Shown here one piece after another: positions 1 through 8,920 of a DNA stretch of 45,442 nucleotides. Below the pieces are notes generated by a model. That model was not told the DNA's origin. It worked only from the letters and a program-made list of their open reading frames with translations, and made no database searches. A program made the position numbers and the translations under genes. The stretch covers positions 1 through 45,442 of the forward strand of contig MTLP01000001.1 of assembly GCA_002009975.1 (NCBI GenBank), read 5' to 3'. Within the stretch, counting starts at the first letter, position 1. Every line of letters starts with the position of its first letter. Origin of the DNA: Thermococcus sp. JdFR-02 (GTDB lineage: Archaea > Methanobacteriota_B > Thermococci > Thermococcales > Thermococcaceae).

Positions 1-170
1 CCTAGGCTGTCGACGAGCATCTTATCCATACCCTTAGGACCCAAAGTAGTCCTAACAGTCTCAGCAACAATCCTAGCAGCCAAAATATTCAACCTCTGTG
101 CGTCTCTACCAACATACCTTTGAGTCCCCTCTGGGAGAATTAAAATTGGTTGACCTGCTAATTGAGCCAT
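1..170 (-). CDS. thermosome subunit, N-terminal part (cut by window edge)
   Basis: The first 56 codons of a group II chaperonin are visible on the minus strand. They begin [15 protein letters not shown] and continue with a GRDAQRLN stretch, an [17 protein letters not shown] segment and KMLVDS, which is the nucleotide-binding N-terminus shared by thermosome and CCT subunits. The complex is a cytosolic ATP-driven folding chamber. The start is fixed by a strong GGAGGTG ribosome binding site a few bases upstream of ATG at 170. The gene is divergent from the TPR protein at 356, with about 185 bases between them holding both promoters. Which subunit (alpha or beta) this is cannot be told from this fragment. 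Confidence 0.95.
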   Translation of the reverse strand, partial: MAQLAGQPILILPEGTQRYVGRDAQRLNILAARIVAETVRTTLGPKGMDKMLVDSL

Positions 171-355
171 CTAAGCCCACCTCCTTTAAATTTTTATTTG
201 TACTTACAAAAGTTTGTTAATTTTGGTGGGGCTCTTTATACAAGCTCCATTTTATAGATTCATTTAGACTATTTATAAATTTTACGCAAACAACCTTATT
301 TAACAATCACCATACATTTTTAACTACGAAGTAAAGATTTGGAGTGGTGAGAAAA

Positions 356-1369
356 ATGAGAGAGTTCATCGAAGCCTTAAAGAAAAAAGATTGTGAAAAA
401 GTTCTTGAATTGCTTGACTCTTATCTTGAAGAAATTGAGAGTGAAGAAGAACTTAAAGAGGTTTTAAAAAAGCTTGAAGAACTTGCAGTAGATTGTGAAA
501 GCTATGATCTAGCCCATGAAATAGCCCACATTTATGTTCATTTAGAGGAAGAGGAAAAGGGTTTGAAAATTTATGAGAGGATAGTCGAAAAAGCCAAAGA
601 TGATGAAGCAAAGTACACCGGGGCTTTATACTATTTAGCAGATGCCTATGATCATTTTGGGTTCCCAGATAAGGCTATAGGAGTTTATAAAAAGCTCTTG
701 GAAATAGAGAGACAGAGAAGGGACAAGAAAGAGGAAGCATTAACATTAGCCCACATGGCGATTATTTATGAAGAGCTTGGAGACGTTGAGAAAGCAATTG
801 AGCTTATGGAAAAGGCAAAAGGGCTTTTCTATGAGATGGAAGATAACAGGAATTATTTAACAAGTTTAGTCGACTTAGCTCACTTCTACTATGAAGAGGG
901 AGATGTAAAGAAAGCTAAAGAGTTAATTGATGAAGTTTTAAAGAGTCCTAGAGAAAGTGAAATTGAAATCAATGCAAGATTAGTTTCTGCAGAAATAGAT
1001 GCAAATGAGGAGAACTACAGAAAAGCCTTTAAAGAAATTAATTTGGCAATGCTAAAAGGCTTAGAAATTAACGAAGAGCTGTTTTTATTTGCATTCGAAA
1101 CACTGCTTGATTTTCTAAAGGAAATGTTCAGCGAAAAGCTCTTTAAAGAGATACATAAGAACGTTGATATCTTTGTAAACTCATTTGAGGACTTAAACAA
1201 AGAATACGCACTATTCTTTAAGGCAATAGGGGAACTGGCAAGATTTAAAGAAGGAGAAGAGAAAGCAAAGACAAAATTTGAAGAACTTTATAACTCCATT
1301 GAAAATGAAGAGCTTAGGGAAGTGTTGGACGAGTTTAAGAAAACCGGGGCGACTTTTCTAAGCTTTTGA
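356..1369 (+). CDS. TPR-repeat protein
   Basis: A 337-residue, highly charged, all-helical cytosolic protein. Consecutive helix pairs fit tetratricopeptide repeats: residues about 70-165 carry the A/G/Y/A/P spacing (ALYYLADAYDHFG, LAHMAIIYEELGD, LVDLAHFYYEEGD). It has no signal peptide or membrane segment. TPR proteins usually act as protein-protein adaptors; the partner here is unknown. I chose the ATG at 356 because GGTGA sits five bases upstream; an in-frame GTG at 344 lacks such a site. It is divergent from the thermosome gene, but a shared role in protein quality control is only a guess. Confidence 0.85.
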   Translation: MREFIEALKKKDCEKVLELLDSYLEEIESEEELKEVLKKLEELAVDCESYDLAHEIAHIYVHLEEEEKGLKIYERIVEKAKDDEAKYTGALYYLADAYDHFGFPDKAIGVYKKLLEIERQRRDKKEEALTLAHMAIIYEELGDVEKAIELMEKAKGLFYEMEDNRNYLTSLVDLAHFYYEEGDVKKAKELIDEVLKSPRESEIEINARLVSAEIDANEENYRKAFKEINLAMLKGLEINEELFLFAFETLLDFLKEMFSEKLFKEIHKNVDIFVNSFEDLNKEYALFFKAIGELARFKEGEEKAKTKFEELYNSIENEELREVLDEFKKTGATFLSF

Positions 1370-1418
1370 ACTTTATTTTTTAAGAATTTAAAAGATTGTA
1401 AAAAGAGGATTAAAAGCT

Positions 1419-1694
1419 TTAAATTCTTGAAACTGTTGTAACTTCTGCACTTTCGACGTTTTCAACTTTTCTAAATGCATCAGCAACCTCATCTAAAGAG
1501 TAGCCTTCCTCATCCTTGGCTAAAACATAAACGTTCAAAGCAACTAACCCAAAGGCTATTGGCTCTCTTTCGATTTTAACAAAGCCGTACTTCTCTGGAA
1601 TTGCTTTTTTGACGTTCTCTTCAAGTTCATCCAAATTTACCTCTGGATCTGTTGGCATAACCTTAATAACTCCAACAATGTTGAAATCGCTCAT
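1419..1694 (-). CDS. translation elongation factor EF-1 beta
   Basis: A 91-residue protein, the usual size for archaeal EF-1 beta, the guanine nucleotide exchange factor of EF-1 alpha. It starts MSDFNIVGVIKVMPTDPE and ends in VENVESAEVTTVSRI, which fits the compact ferredoxin-like fold of the family. The ATG at 1694 follows a GAGGTGAT site with four-base spacing; an upstream in-frame GTG overlaps that site and is not the start. The Zn-ribbon gene upstream ends only 10 bases before this ATG, so the two are co-transcribed, as is common in Euryarchaeota. Confidence 0.95.
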   Translation of the reverse strand: MSDFNIVGVIKVMPTDPEVNLDELEENVKKAIPEKYGFVKIEREPIAFGLVALNVYVLAKDEEGYSLDEVADAFRKVENVESAEVTTVSRI

Positions 1695-1704
1695 TTGTAT
1701 CACC

Positions 1705-1881
1705 TCAAGGTCCTTCCCATCCGCACTTGGGGCACTTGTAAGTTACCCCCAAGACTCTACAGCTTTCACATCTCCAAATTATTTCTTCCCCACAGTTGGG
1801 GCATAGGAAATGAGTTGCATTCTCTCTTGGACTTATCTCCTTTCCGCATGATGTGCATATGGGTATCTTAACTTCCTCCAT
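1705..1881 (-). CDS. small zinc-ribbon protein, possible RNA-binding
   Basis: A 58-residue protein with four Cys pairs of the C-x2-C type (CTSC, CPNC, CESC, CPKC), enough for two zinc ribbons. Archaeal proteins of this class (DUF1610-like, annotated as Zn-ribbon RNA-binding proteins) are commonly encoded just before EF-1 beta, as here. This placement suggests a translation-related role, but no specific function is established from sequence. The ATG at 1881 is preceded by GGAGGTGG. Confidence 0.9.
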   Translation of the reverse strand: MEEVKIPICTSCGKEISPRENATHFLCPNCGEEIIWRCESCRVLGVTYKCPKCGWEGP

Positions 1882-2087
1882 CCAAACCACCTCCGAGAAA
1901 TGAAGTTTTTAGCAGTTATCGTGAGGTTCTTAACGCTCTAATGAAAAGGTATTTATAAATCTTTCCCTCAGCTTTTTTCTGGTGAAAAAGCTGGCAAAAA
2001 GTGTTAAACTACCAAGTGAAGGCAAAAATTAATGCATTATTCTTCCAAATGCGCATTTTCTAATGATTTTTCTAGATAAAAGTTTGC

Positions 2088-2146
2088 AGGTCAGACCATG
2101 CGAGTTTCATCACCGCTCGGTCGAAATCTCCGTCATCATCCCATTC
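2088..2146 (-). ncRNA. C/D box sRNA (2'-O-methylation guide)
   Basis: Read on the minus strand: C box ATGATGA (2139-2133), a 12-nt guide, D' box CCGA (2120-2117), a 3-nt loop, C' box GTGATGA (2113-2107), a second 12-nt guide, and D box CTGA (2094-2091). Two 12-nt spacers and a 3-nt D'-C' gap are the hallmark of archaeal dual-guide C/D sRNAs, which assemble with L7Ae, Nop5 and fibrillarin. The D' box deviates at one position from CUGA. The guide before D (AACTCGCATGGT) complements the CCAUGCGAGU segment that I recall near the 5' end of archaeal 16S rRNA. The N+5 rule would then target the U of that segment. I did not recognise the target of the D' guide. A TATA-like element lies about 25 bases upstream. 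Confidence 0.88.
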
Positions 2147-2165
2147 AAAACAAACTACTTTCGCG

Positions 2166-2176
2166 ACTTTATAAGT
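2166..2176 (-). promoter_or_regulatory. TATA box of the C/D box sRNA
   Basis: On the minus strand the sequence ACTTATAAAGT is centred about 25 bases before the predicted 5' end of the sRNA near 2146. This is the spacing expected for an archaeal TATA box and transcription start. It supports independent transcription of the sRNA rather than read-through from a neighbour. Confidence 0.6.
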
Positions 2177-2218
2177 ATTTGCTTTAGAAAATTAAAATTT
2201 GAATAAAGAAGAAGAGGC

Positions 2219-2558
2219 TTACTGCTCCTCAAACGAGAGCAAATTAAAAAACTTTTCTTTATACTTCAGAATTTCCTCTATCTGTTCTTCACTGATTTTG
2301 TTTGAGATGCTTACTTCTTTGTAAAGCCCTTCAAGTTCCTTTAAAAGCCTTTCAACCTCAAGCTGGACATTTCCTTTGCTTCCATTTAGCTTTGCTGCTT
2401 CACTCAAAAGCTTGCCCCTCAGAAACGGCAACACTTCAAAGGGCCTTCCCATAAAAGCCCAATAAATTCCTTCTCTTAAAATTTCACCTAAAATCTCTTT
2501 TTCAGAATAGCTCTTTCTAAATTTTCCGAATTTAGATGGTTTCGCCCTCCCTCCTCAT
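2219..2558 (-). CDS. conserved hypothetical protein with an apparent N-terminal frameshift
   Basis: The open frame runs from 2554 to 2219, but its first in-frame start codon is an ATG at 2452 (77 residues) with no ribosome binding site. The 34 codons before it read like real protein (KPSKFGKFRKSYSEKEIL, then LREGIYWAFMGRPFEV). An ATG at 2558 preceded by GGTGAT at four-base spacing lies in the next frame and ends after eight codons. Removing one G from the run in AGGAGGGAGGG joins them as MRRRAKPSKFGKF. So the gene is either frameshifted or carries a base-call error. The C-terminus is rich in charged helix (LEVERLLKELEGLYKEV). I do not recognise the family. Confidence 0.6.
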
Positions 2559-2574
2559 GGAAATCACCACACTT

Positions 2575-2591
2575 AACCCTGCTTTAGGGTT
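2575..2591. promoter_or_regulatory. inverted repeat upstream of the frameshifted gene
   Basis: AACCCT-GCTTT-AGGGTT is a perfect 6-bp inverted repeat with a 5-base loop. It lies about 17-33 bases upstream of the ATG at 2558, in the leader or core promoter on the minus strand. It could be an operator or a small hairpin; there is no T-run supporting a terminator. Confidence 0.35.
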
Positions 2592-2688
2592 AATTAAGCT
2601 TTTGGATAATATTTTGGCAAAAATTCAAAAATTTTGGAAATTTTAAAGAGAAATGACAAAGAAATAAGTGAACAAATGGACATAATTG

Positions 2689-3858
2689 TCATACTGCCAT
2701 TTTAACCCTTTTCACAGCCAGCATTATAAAGAGCGAAGCAATCAAAGTGAAACCTCCTGCAAAGAGGTATAGGTTACTCAAACCATAACCATCTGCAATC
2801 GCCCCTACTACAACGTTTGCCATCATTGCAAAGATGCTTGTAATCGTGCTTAAAGCCGAAGTTATTGTAGAGCGTCCCTTTGAGGAAATTATCTCGTTTA
2901 AAAACGTTCTCATTGCAGGTCCTCTTATGCTCATCACAACTTCAATCGCTATAAGGAGAATTATAAGCTGAACTGCACTTTGGGCAAAGGACATTCCCAT
3001 TAAAATGAGTCCAAAAAGAACTGTTGAAACAACTGCAACACCCTTATAGTCGGCTTTTTTAGACAATCTTACCGAAATAAAGCCACCCAATGAAGTTGAG
3101 AGAATTAAAATCGTATAAACATAACCCATGTAGCTCTCTTTTAAGCCGATATTCTTAGCTAAAATCATCCAGAACATGAAGAAAGTCCTAGCAGAGAAAG
3201 AGAGGAAGAAGCTTGCCATAAGGAATAGATGAAGGGTTTTATTTTCCAAGATGTGCTCAATTCCGTGCTTTAATATTTCCCAATAGCCTGCATCTCCATG
3301 ATGTCCGTAATTTTCTTCCAAGAGAAGGAGTGTTGAAATAGCGGTTAAAATTCCTAGTGCTCCTGAAGCTACTAATGGCAAGTTTAGATAGTAGTTTGAC
3401 AAAAGGCTCGCTCCAATTCCAGCCAAAGCCCCCAAAATTCCCCCAATTGCTCTCTGCTTGCTAAAGATACTGTATACTTTCTTTTTATCACCTACTGCAT
3501 CATAAAGCCAAGGACCTAAAGTACCGCTCATGAATGCTCCACCAACTCCACCCAAGAGCATTCCCACGAGAATTGGAGAAAAACTCCTCGAAATCCCTAT
3601 AAGCAAGACCCCTAAACCAAATAGAAACATTCCAAAAGCATAATTTAATCTTCGCCCATAGCGATCAGCCAATCCTCCTGTTGGAAAGTCAATTATTAGA
3701 GTTGCAAATGAGGAAACAGATTGAGCTAATCCTATTTGGGTGAAGGACAATCCTATATGCTTAAGCCATAGCGTTAGGTAGGGTCCCATTAGATGAGTGA
3801 CCCAAGAGCTTAGGGCTTCAATTGTTAGATACCCCTTTTCTGGCGAGAGCTTTTTCAT
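2689..3858 (-). CDS. MFS family transporter
   Basis: A 389-residue polytopic membrane protein with about 12 hydrophobic segments. Between helices 2 and 3 it has the signature motif A of the major facilitator superfamily (GGLADRYGRR, about residues 61-70). A cytoplasmic loop near residue 195 separates the two six-helix halves, and the length fits the family. Substrate cannot be read from the sequence; drug or sugar efflux-type MFS proteins look alike at this level. It is monocistronic and divergent from guaB. Confidence 0.9.
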   Translation of the reverse strand: MKKLSPEKGYLTIEALSSWVTHLMGPYLTLWLKHIGLSFTQIGLAQSVSSFATLIIDFPTGGLADRYGRRLNYAFGMFLFGLGVLLIGISRSFSPILVGMLLGGVGGAFMSGTLGPWLYDAVGDKKKVYSIFSKQRAIGGILGALAGIGASLLSNYYLNLPLVASGALGILTAISTLLLLEENYGHHGDAGYWEILKHGIEHILENKTLHLFLMASFFLSFSARTFFMFWMILAKNIGLKESYMGYVYTILILSTSLGGFISVRLSKKADYKGVAVVSTVLFGLILMGMSFAQSAVQLIILLIAIEVVMSIRGPAMRTFLNEIISSKGRSTITSALSTITSIFAMMANVVVGAIADGYGLSNLYLFAGGFTLIASLFIMLAVKRVKMAV

Positions 3859-4000
3859 TAATCTTCCTCCTTCTGGCTTCCTTGAAATTACTATTGCTGA
3901 TTTTTAAATTTTTTTGGTTTTTAGTATTACTAGTATCCATTTTGAAGAAAGTTGCATAAAGCTTAAAAACCCCTTACCAGGTTTATGTTAAAAAGGGTGA

Positions 4001-5473
<1,473 letters not shown>

Positions 5474-5555
5474 GCTTTCTTTTTACATGTTTTTGTCAAA
5501 AATAGCAAAATTTTTAAGTAAAATTTACAAATTTATGGTGAAGGAGGTAACGATC

Positions 5556-6479
5556 ATGTGGAAAGAATTCATAGAAGAGAAAGTTAATGAGATAAAAGAA
5601 ACTGTTGGAGATGGGAAAGCAATAATTGCCCTTTCGGGGGGAGTTGATAGCTCAACCTGTGCCATATTAGCTCACAAAGCCATTGGGGATAAGCTTTATG
5701 CTGTTTTCGTTAATACAGGATTTCTAAGAAAGGGAGAGCCAGAGTTCGTTATTAAGACCTTTAAAGATGAGTTTGGATTAAATCTAATCTACGTAGATGC
5801 TCAGGAGAGATTCTTTAATGCTCTAAAGGGAGTAACAGATCCAGAGGAAAAGAGAAAGATAATAGGAAAAGTTTTCATAGACGTCTTTGAAGAGGTTGCA
5901 AACGAAATTAAAGCGGATTTCTTGATTCAAGGAACAATTGCTCCAGATTGGATTGAGAGTCAAGGAAAAATTAAAAGCCACCACAACGTTGGTGGTTTGC
6001 CAGAGCGTTTGAATTTGAAGCTAATTGAACCAATAAGGGATTTATACAAGGACGAGGTTAGGGAAGTTGCTAAGGAGCTAAACCTGCCAGAAAAGATCTA
6101 CAAGAGAATGCCTTTCCCAGGACCGGGGTTAGCGGTTAGAGTTTTAGGGGAAGTTACCCCCGAAAAGGTGGCAATCGTTAGGGAAGCAAATGCAATAGTC
6201 GAGGAAGAAATTGAAAAAGCAAACCTAAAACCTTGGCAAGCTTTTGCTGTGCTTTTAAACGTAAAGACAGTTGGAGTTCAAGGAGACATAAGGGCATATA
6301 AAGAGACCATAGCCGTTAGGGTCGTTGAGAGCTTAGATGGAATGACTGCCAATGCTATGAACGTTCCTTGGGAAGTCTTGCAGAGAATAGCATTTAGAAT
6401 AACGAGCGAGATTCCTCAAGTGGGGAGGGTTCTTTACGACATAACAAACAAGCCTCCAGCTACTATTGAGTTTGAGTGA
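5556..6479 (+). CDS. guaAB: GMP synthase (glutamine-hydrolysing), ATP pyrophosphatase subunit
   Basis: 307 residues. This is the subunit B type of the archaeal two-subunit GMP synthetase, which adenylates XMP and accepts ammonia from the separate amidotransferase subunit encoded at 7267. The PP-loop motif SGGVDSS is near residue 25. The C-terminal GMP synthase dimerisation domain carries [14 protein letters not shown] and ends in KPPATIEFE, the conserved terminus of the family. The start at 5556 has GGAGGTAA upstream; the open frame extends further into the guaB end but has no such site there. Unusually, its partner subunit is not adjacent: an MNT/HEPN pair lies between. Confidence 0.96.
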   Translation: MWKEFIEEKVNEIKETVGDGKAIIALSGGVDSSTCAILAHKAIGDKLYAVFVNTGFLRKGEPEFVIKTFKDEFGLNLIYVDAQERFFNALKGVTDPEEKRKIIGKVFIDVFEEVANEIKADFLIQGTIAPDWIESQGKIKSHHNVGGLPERLNLKLIEPIRDLYKDEVREVAKELNLPEKIYKRMPFPGPGLAVRVLGEVTPEKVAIVREANAIVEEEIEKANLKPWQAFAVLLNVKTVGVQGDIRAYKETIAVRVVESLDGMTANAMNVPWEVLQRIAFRITSEIPQVGRVLYDITNKPPATIEFE

Positions 6480-6555
6480 CTTCTCATCCTTTCTTTATTA
6501 ATTCCTCTAAGAAAAAGTTTAATGCAACAAACACATTAGTTAAATTGGTGGGAGT

Positions 6556-6879
6556 ATGTCAAGCATTAACATCAATAAACTTTTAAAAGAGCTAAAAAGA
6601 GAGTTAGAAAAAGCGTTAAGAGACAGGTTAGAGGGAATCATCCTTTACGGTTCTTATGCTCGGGGAAATTTCTCAGAACACAGCGATGTTGATATCATTC
6701 TCCTTGTGCAGAGACGGTTGACACTTGATGAATATGAACTGACAAATAAAATAATTGCCGAATTATCATTAAAGTATGGAGTTGTGATTTCGGTTATTGA
6801 CTATCCCATGGAGATATTTGAAAGATGGAATTCACCATTTTTAAGAAACATCAAACGGGAAGGGATTAAAGTTGAATGA
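6556..6879 (+). CDS. MNT-type nucleotidyltransferase (antitoxin-like)
   Basis: 107 residues with the minimal nucleotidyltransferase signature: YGSYARGNFSEHSDVDI, giving Gly32-Ser33 and the metal-binding Asp44 and Asp46. MNT proteins paired with HEPN proteins form toxin-antitoxin modules in which the MNT protein can neutralise the HEPN partner, by AMPylation in the MntA/HepT case. The stop overlaps the following HEPN gene by eight bases, supporting a bicistronic unit. A GGTGGGAG site precedes the ATG. The pair is inserted between the two GMP synthetase genes. Confidence 0.92.
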   Translation: MSSININKLLKELKRELEKALRDRLEGIILYGSYARGNFSEHSDVDIILLVQRRLTLDEYELTNKIIAELSLKYGVVISVIDYPMEIFERWNSPFLRNIKREGIKVE

Positions 6880-7270
6880 ATTTGAGGCACTGATAAAAAA
6901 AGCGGAAAAAAGTTTAGAGGCGAGCAAAGAACTTCTTAAAAGAGGATTTTATGATTTTGCTGCAGCAAGAGCGTATTATACCATGTTTTACTGTACTGAA
7001 GCTCTTCTCTTAACAAAAAACATTCAAGTATCAAAGCATTCCTCACTCATTGCACTTTTTGGAAAGGAGTTCATTAAAACTGGAGAAATTCCCTACAAAC
7101 TTTACACCTCTCTAGTGATGGCATTTAATTTGAGACATGAAGCAGACTATGATGTTATGCTTGAAGTTCCAAAGGAAAGGGCTGAAGAAGTTATAAAGCT
7201 CTCAGAGGAATTTTTGGAATTTACAAAAGAATTTCTCCATAATATAAAAGTTTTGGAGGGGGAAGGATGA
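6872..7270 (+). CDS. HEPN domain protein (toxin-like partner of MNT)
   Basis: 132 residues, all-helical HEPN fold ([16 protein letters not shown], then [19 protein letters not shown]). It has an LRHEADYD motif with Arg88 and Tyr93, the R-x4-Y form found in many MNT-linked HEPN proteins; the R-x4-6-H catalytic motif of HEPN RNases is not evident. The start is TTG at 6872, inside the end of the MNT gene and behind GGGA. The stop TGA overlaps the ATG of the GMP synthetase amidotransferase (ATGA), so translation of that essential-pathway gene is probably coupled to this one. Whether the module is active as a toxin is not known. Confidence 0.88.
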   Translation: MNEFEALIKKAEKSLEASKELLKRGFYDFAAARAYYTMFYCTEALLLTKNIQVSKHSSLIALFGKEFIKTGEIPYKLYTSLVMAFNLRHEADYDVMLEVPKERAEEVIKLSEEFLEFTKEFLHNIKVLEGEG

Positions 7271-7836
7271 TAATCATAATGGATAACCACGGACAATACG
7301 TCCACAGAATTTGGAGAACATTAAGATATCTTGGAGTTGAAGCAAAGATAATCCCAAATACCACACCTTTAGAAGAAATAAAAGCGATGAATCCAAAGGG
7401 CATAATTTTTAGCGGTGGACCAGATTTAGAAAGAACAGGGAACTGCGAAGCAGTCTTAGATCATTACGAAGAATTCAACGTTCCAATACTTGGAATCTGT
7501 CTTGGACACCAATTAATAGCCAAACACTTTGGAGGAAAAGTTGGAAGGGGAGAAAAAGCAGAGTACAGCCTAGTTGAAGTAGAGATTTTGGAAGAGAATG
7601 ATATTTTCAAAGGAATTCCAAAGAGGCTTAAAGTCTGGGAAAGCCACATGGATGAGGTTAAAGAAATTCCAGATAAATTCGAGCTTTTAGCAAAGAGCGA
7701 ATTCTGTGAAGTTGAAGCAATGAAGCACAAAGAGCTGCCAATTTATGGAGTTCAATTCCACCCCGAGGTAGCTCACACAGAGAAGGGTAGTGAAATTTAC
7801 AGAAATTTCGCTAAACTTTGTGGAGAGCTTGAGTAA
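7267..7836 (+). CDS. guaAA: GMP synthase glutamine amidotransferase subunit
   Basis: 189 residues. This is the class I glutamine amidotransferase that supplies ammonia to the XMP-aminating subunit encoded at 5556. The catalytic triad is visible: Cys78 in GICLGHQ, and His165 and Glu167 in QFHPEVAH. An oxyanion-strand motif IIFSGGP lies near residue 50. Length matches the archaeal stand-alone subunit. Its start overlaps the HEPN stop by four bases, and a GGAGGGGGAAGG site lies at the end of the HEPN gene. Confidence 0.97.
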   Translation: MIIIMDNHGQYVHRIWRTLRYLGVEAKIIPNTTPLEEIKAMNPKGIIFSGGPDLERTGNCEAVLDHYEEFNVPILGICLGHQLIAKHFGGKVGRGEKAEYSLVEVEILEENDIFKGIPKRLKVWESHMDEVKEIPDKFELLAKSEFCEVEAMKHKELPIYGVQFHPEVAHTEKGSEIYRNFAKLCGELE

Positions 7837-7936
7837 TTCTTTTCTACTTTAAAATTTTTAACCTTGAATTGTAAAATCGAAAATTTTTTATAGTTTCTTT
7901 TCTTACTAATTTTGAGAGTACTGATGGGGGTCTGTT

Positions 7937-8227
7937 ATGGGATATACTTTTTATTATAAAATTTCCCTGAGAGATGAGAACAAGATGTTAAGAGTCCTAA
8001 AACCTATAATAAATGAACTAGGATTTGAAATTTATGAAAAAGACGGTACTATAGTAATAAAGCCAGATCACGATTATGTGGAACTATTGATAATTAAAAA
8101 TGGAGAATGGATGAGTGTGAAAACCTATAAAAGAGAACCGTACACTGCAATTTATAAGCTAATACTGCTCTCATTTTCCTCTTTTGGCTCTGTTGAAGTA
8201 TTTGATGATGAAGGCTGGTCTAAATAA
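7937..8227 (+). CDS. hypothetical protein
   Basis: 96 residues, mixed alpha/beta, with alternating strands (TIVIKPDHDYVELLIIKNGEWMSVKTY) and no signal peptide or membrane segment. The ATG at 7937 follows GATGGGGG. The last 76 bases overlap, on the opposite strand, the 3' end of the DUF2101-like gene. Both overlapping ends encode poorly structured tails, so the overlap is plausible. I do not recognise the family. Confidence 0.65.
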   Translation: MGYTFYYKISLRDENKMLRVLKPIINELGFEIYEKDGTIVIKPDHDYVELLIIKNGEWMSVKTYKREPYTAIYKLILLSFSSFGSVEVFDDEGWSK

Positions 8228-8916
8228 ACCTCAATTATCTTTCTTGGAATTGCTCCTCTAAACATTCTTTCTTCAACCAGGACTTTTACTAATGAGCCAA
8301 CTTTTAAGTCTGGCACTGCATCAATCCAGTATTCACCGCTCTTCACATTTGCACAGATATCGTAGTGAGTACTTATCTTAACAACCTCTCCTCTTATCTC
8401 CTCAACTACCGCATAGGTCCAATCCCTTCCGTATTTCATTTTAAACCACTTGGCAAGAATTAAAACAGCCACGAAGATTACAATCGAATAAACTAGGAGA
8501 TATTGAAGCGTTGGATTAAACCTTCTGAGCACTGAGTATCCCATAAAGGCTCCAAGGGAGAGTATTGCCAATAAATAGAAAAATACCTGATAGGGCTTGT
8601 ATTCAATGAAGAACTCTTTGTAATTAATTAAAATAGCTCTCATGTACATAAAGAACAAGATAAAGAGCAATACCAAATACAGGGGATTACGTGAAAGCAC
8701 TGTTGAAATTAGAGATGCAATTAGATAGAGAATAAATGAGAGCTGAATTTTTAAAATTAGCATCTCATGTGCAGTAACCTTTCTCCTAACTATTTTCCTT
8801 AAAAATTTAAATGTTGGAGGGGTTTCTTTGGGTCTCGGGAGTATAATGTTCCTTATTGAGCCAAACAGGGACTCTATCATCTCGCCAATTTTATAGAACA
8901 AATTTTCTATCCTCAT
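8152..8916 (-). CDS. membrane protein, DUF2101-like
   Basis: 254 residues with four transmembrane segments at about residues 54-75, 78-100, 108-128 and 135-158. A cytosolic beta-rich domain follows (VVEEIRGEVVKISTHYD to LVKVLVEERMFRGAIP), resembling a small OB-type domain, and then a Ser/Glu-rich tail. The overall layout recalls the archaeal DUF2101 family. It is the last gene of the pilin-like operon, four bases after the preceding stop, with GGTGAAATC ahead of the ATG. A supporting role in the surface structure is inferred from position only. Confidence 0.75.
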   Translation of the reverse strand: MRIENLFYKIGEMIESLFGSIRNIILPRPKETPPTFKFLRKIVRRKVTAHEMLILKIQLSFILYLIASLISTVLSRNPLYLVLLFILFFMYMRAILINYKEFFIEYKPYQVFFYLLAILSLGAFMGYSVLRRFNPTLQYLLVYSIVIFVAVLILAKWFKMKYGRDWTYAVVEEIRGEVVKISTHYDICANVKSGEYWIDAVPDLKVGSLVKVLVEERMFRGAIPRKIIEVYLDQPSSSNTSTEPKEENESSISL

Positions 8917-8920
8917 GATT

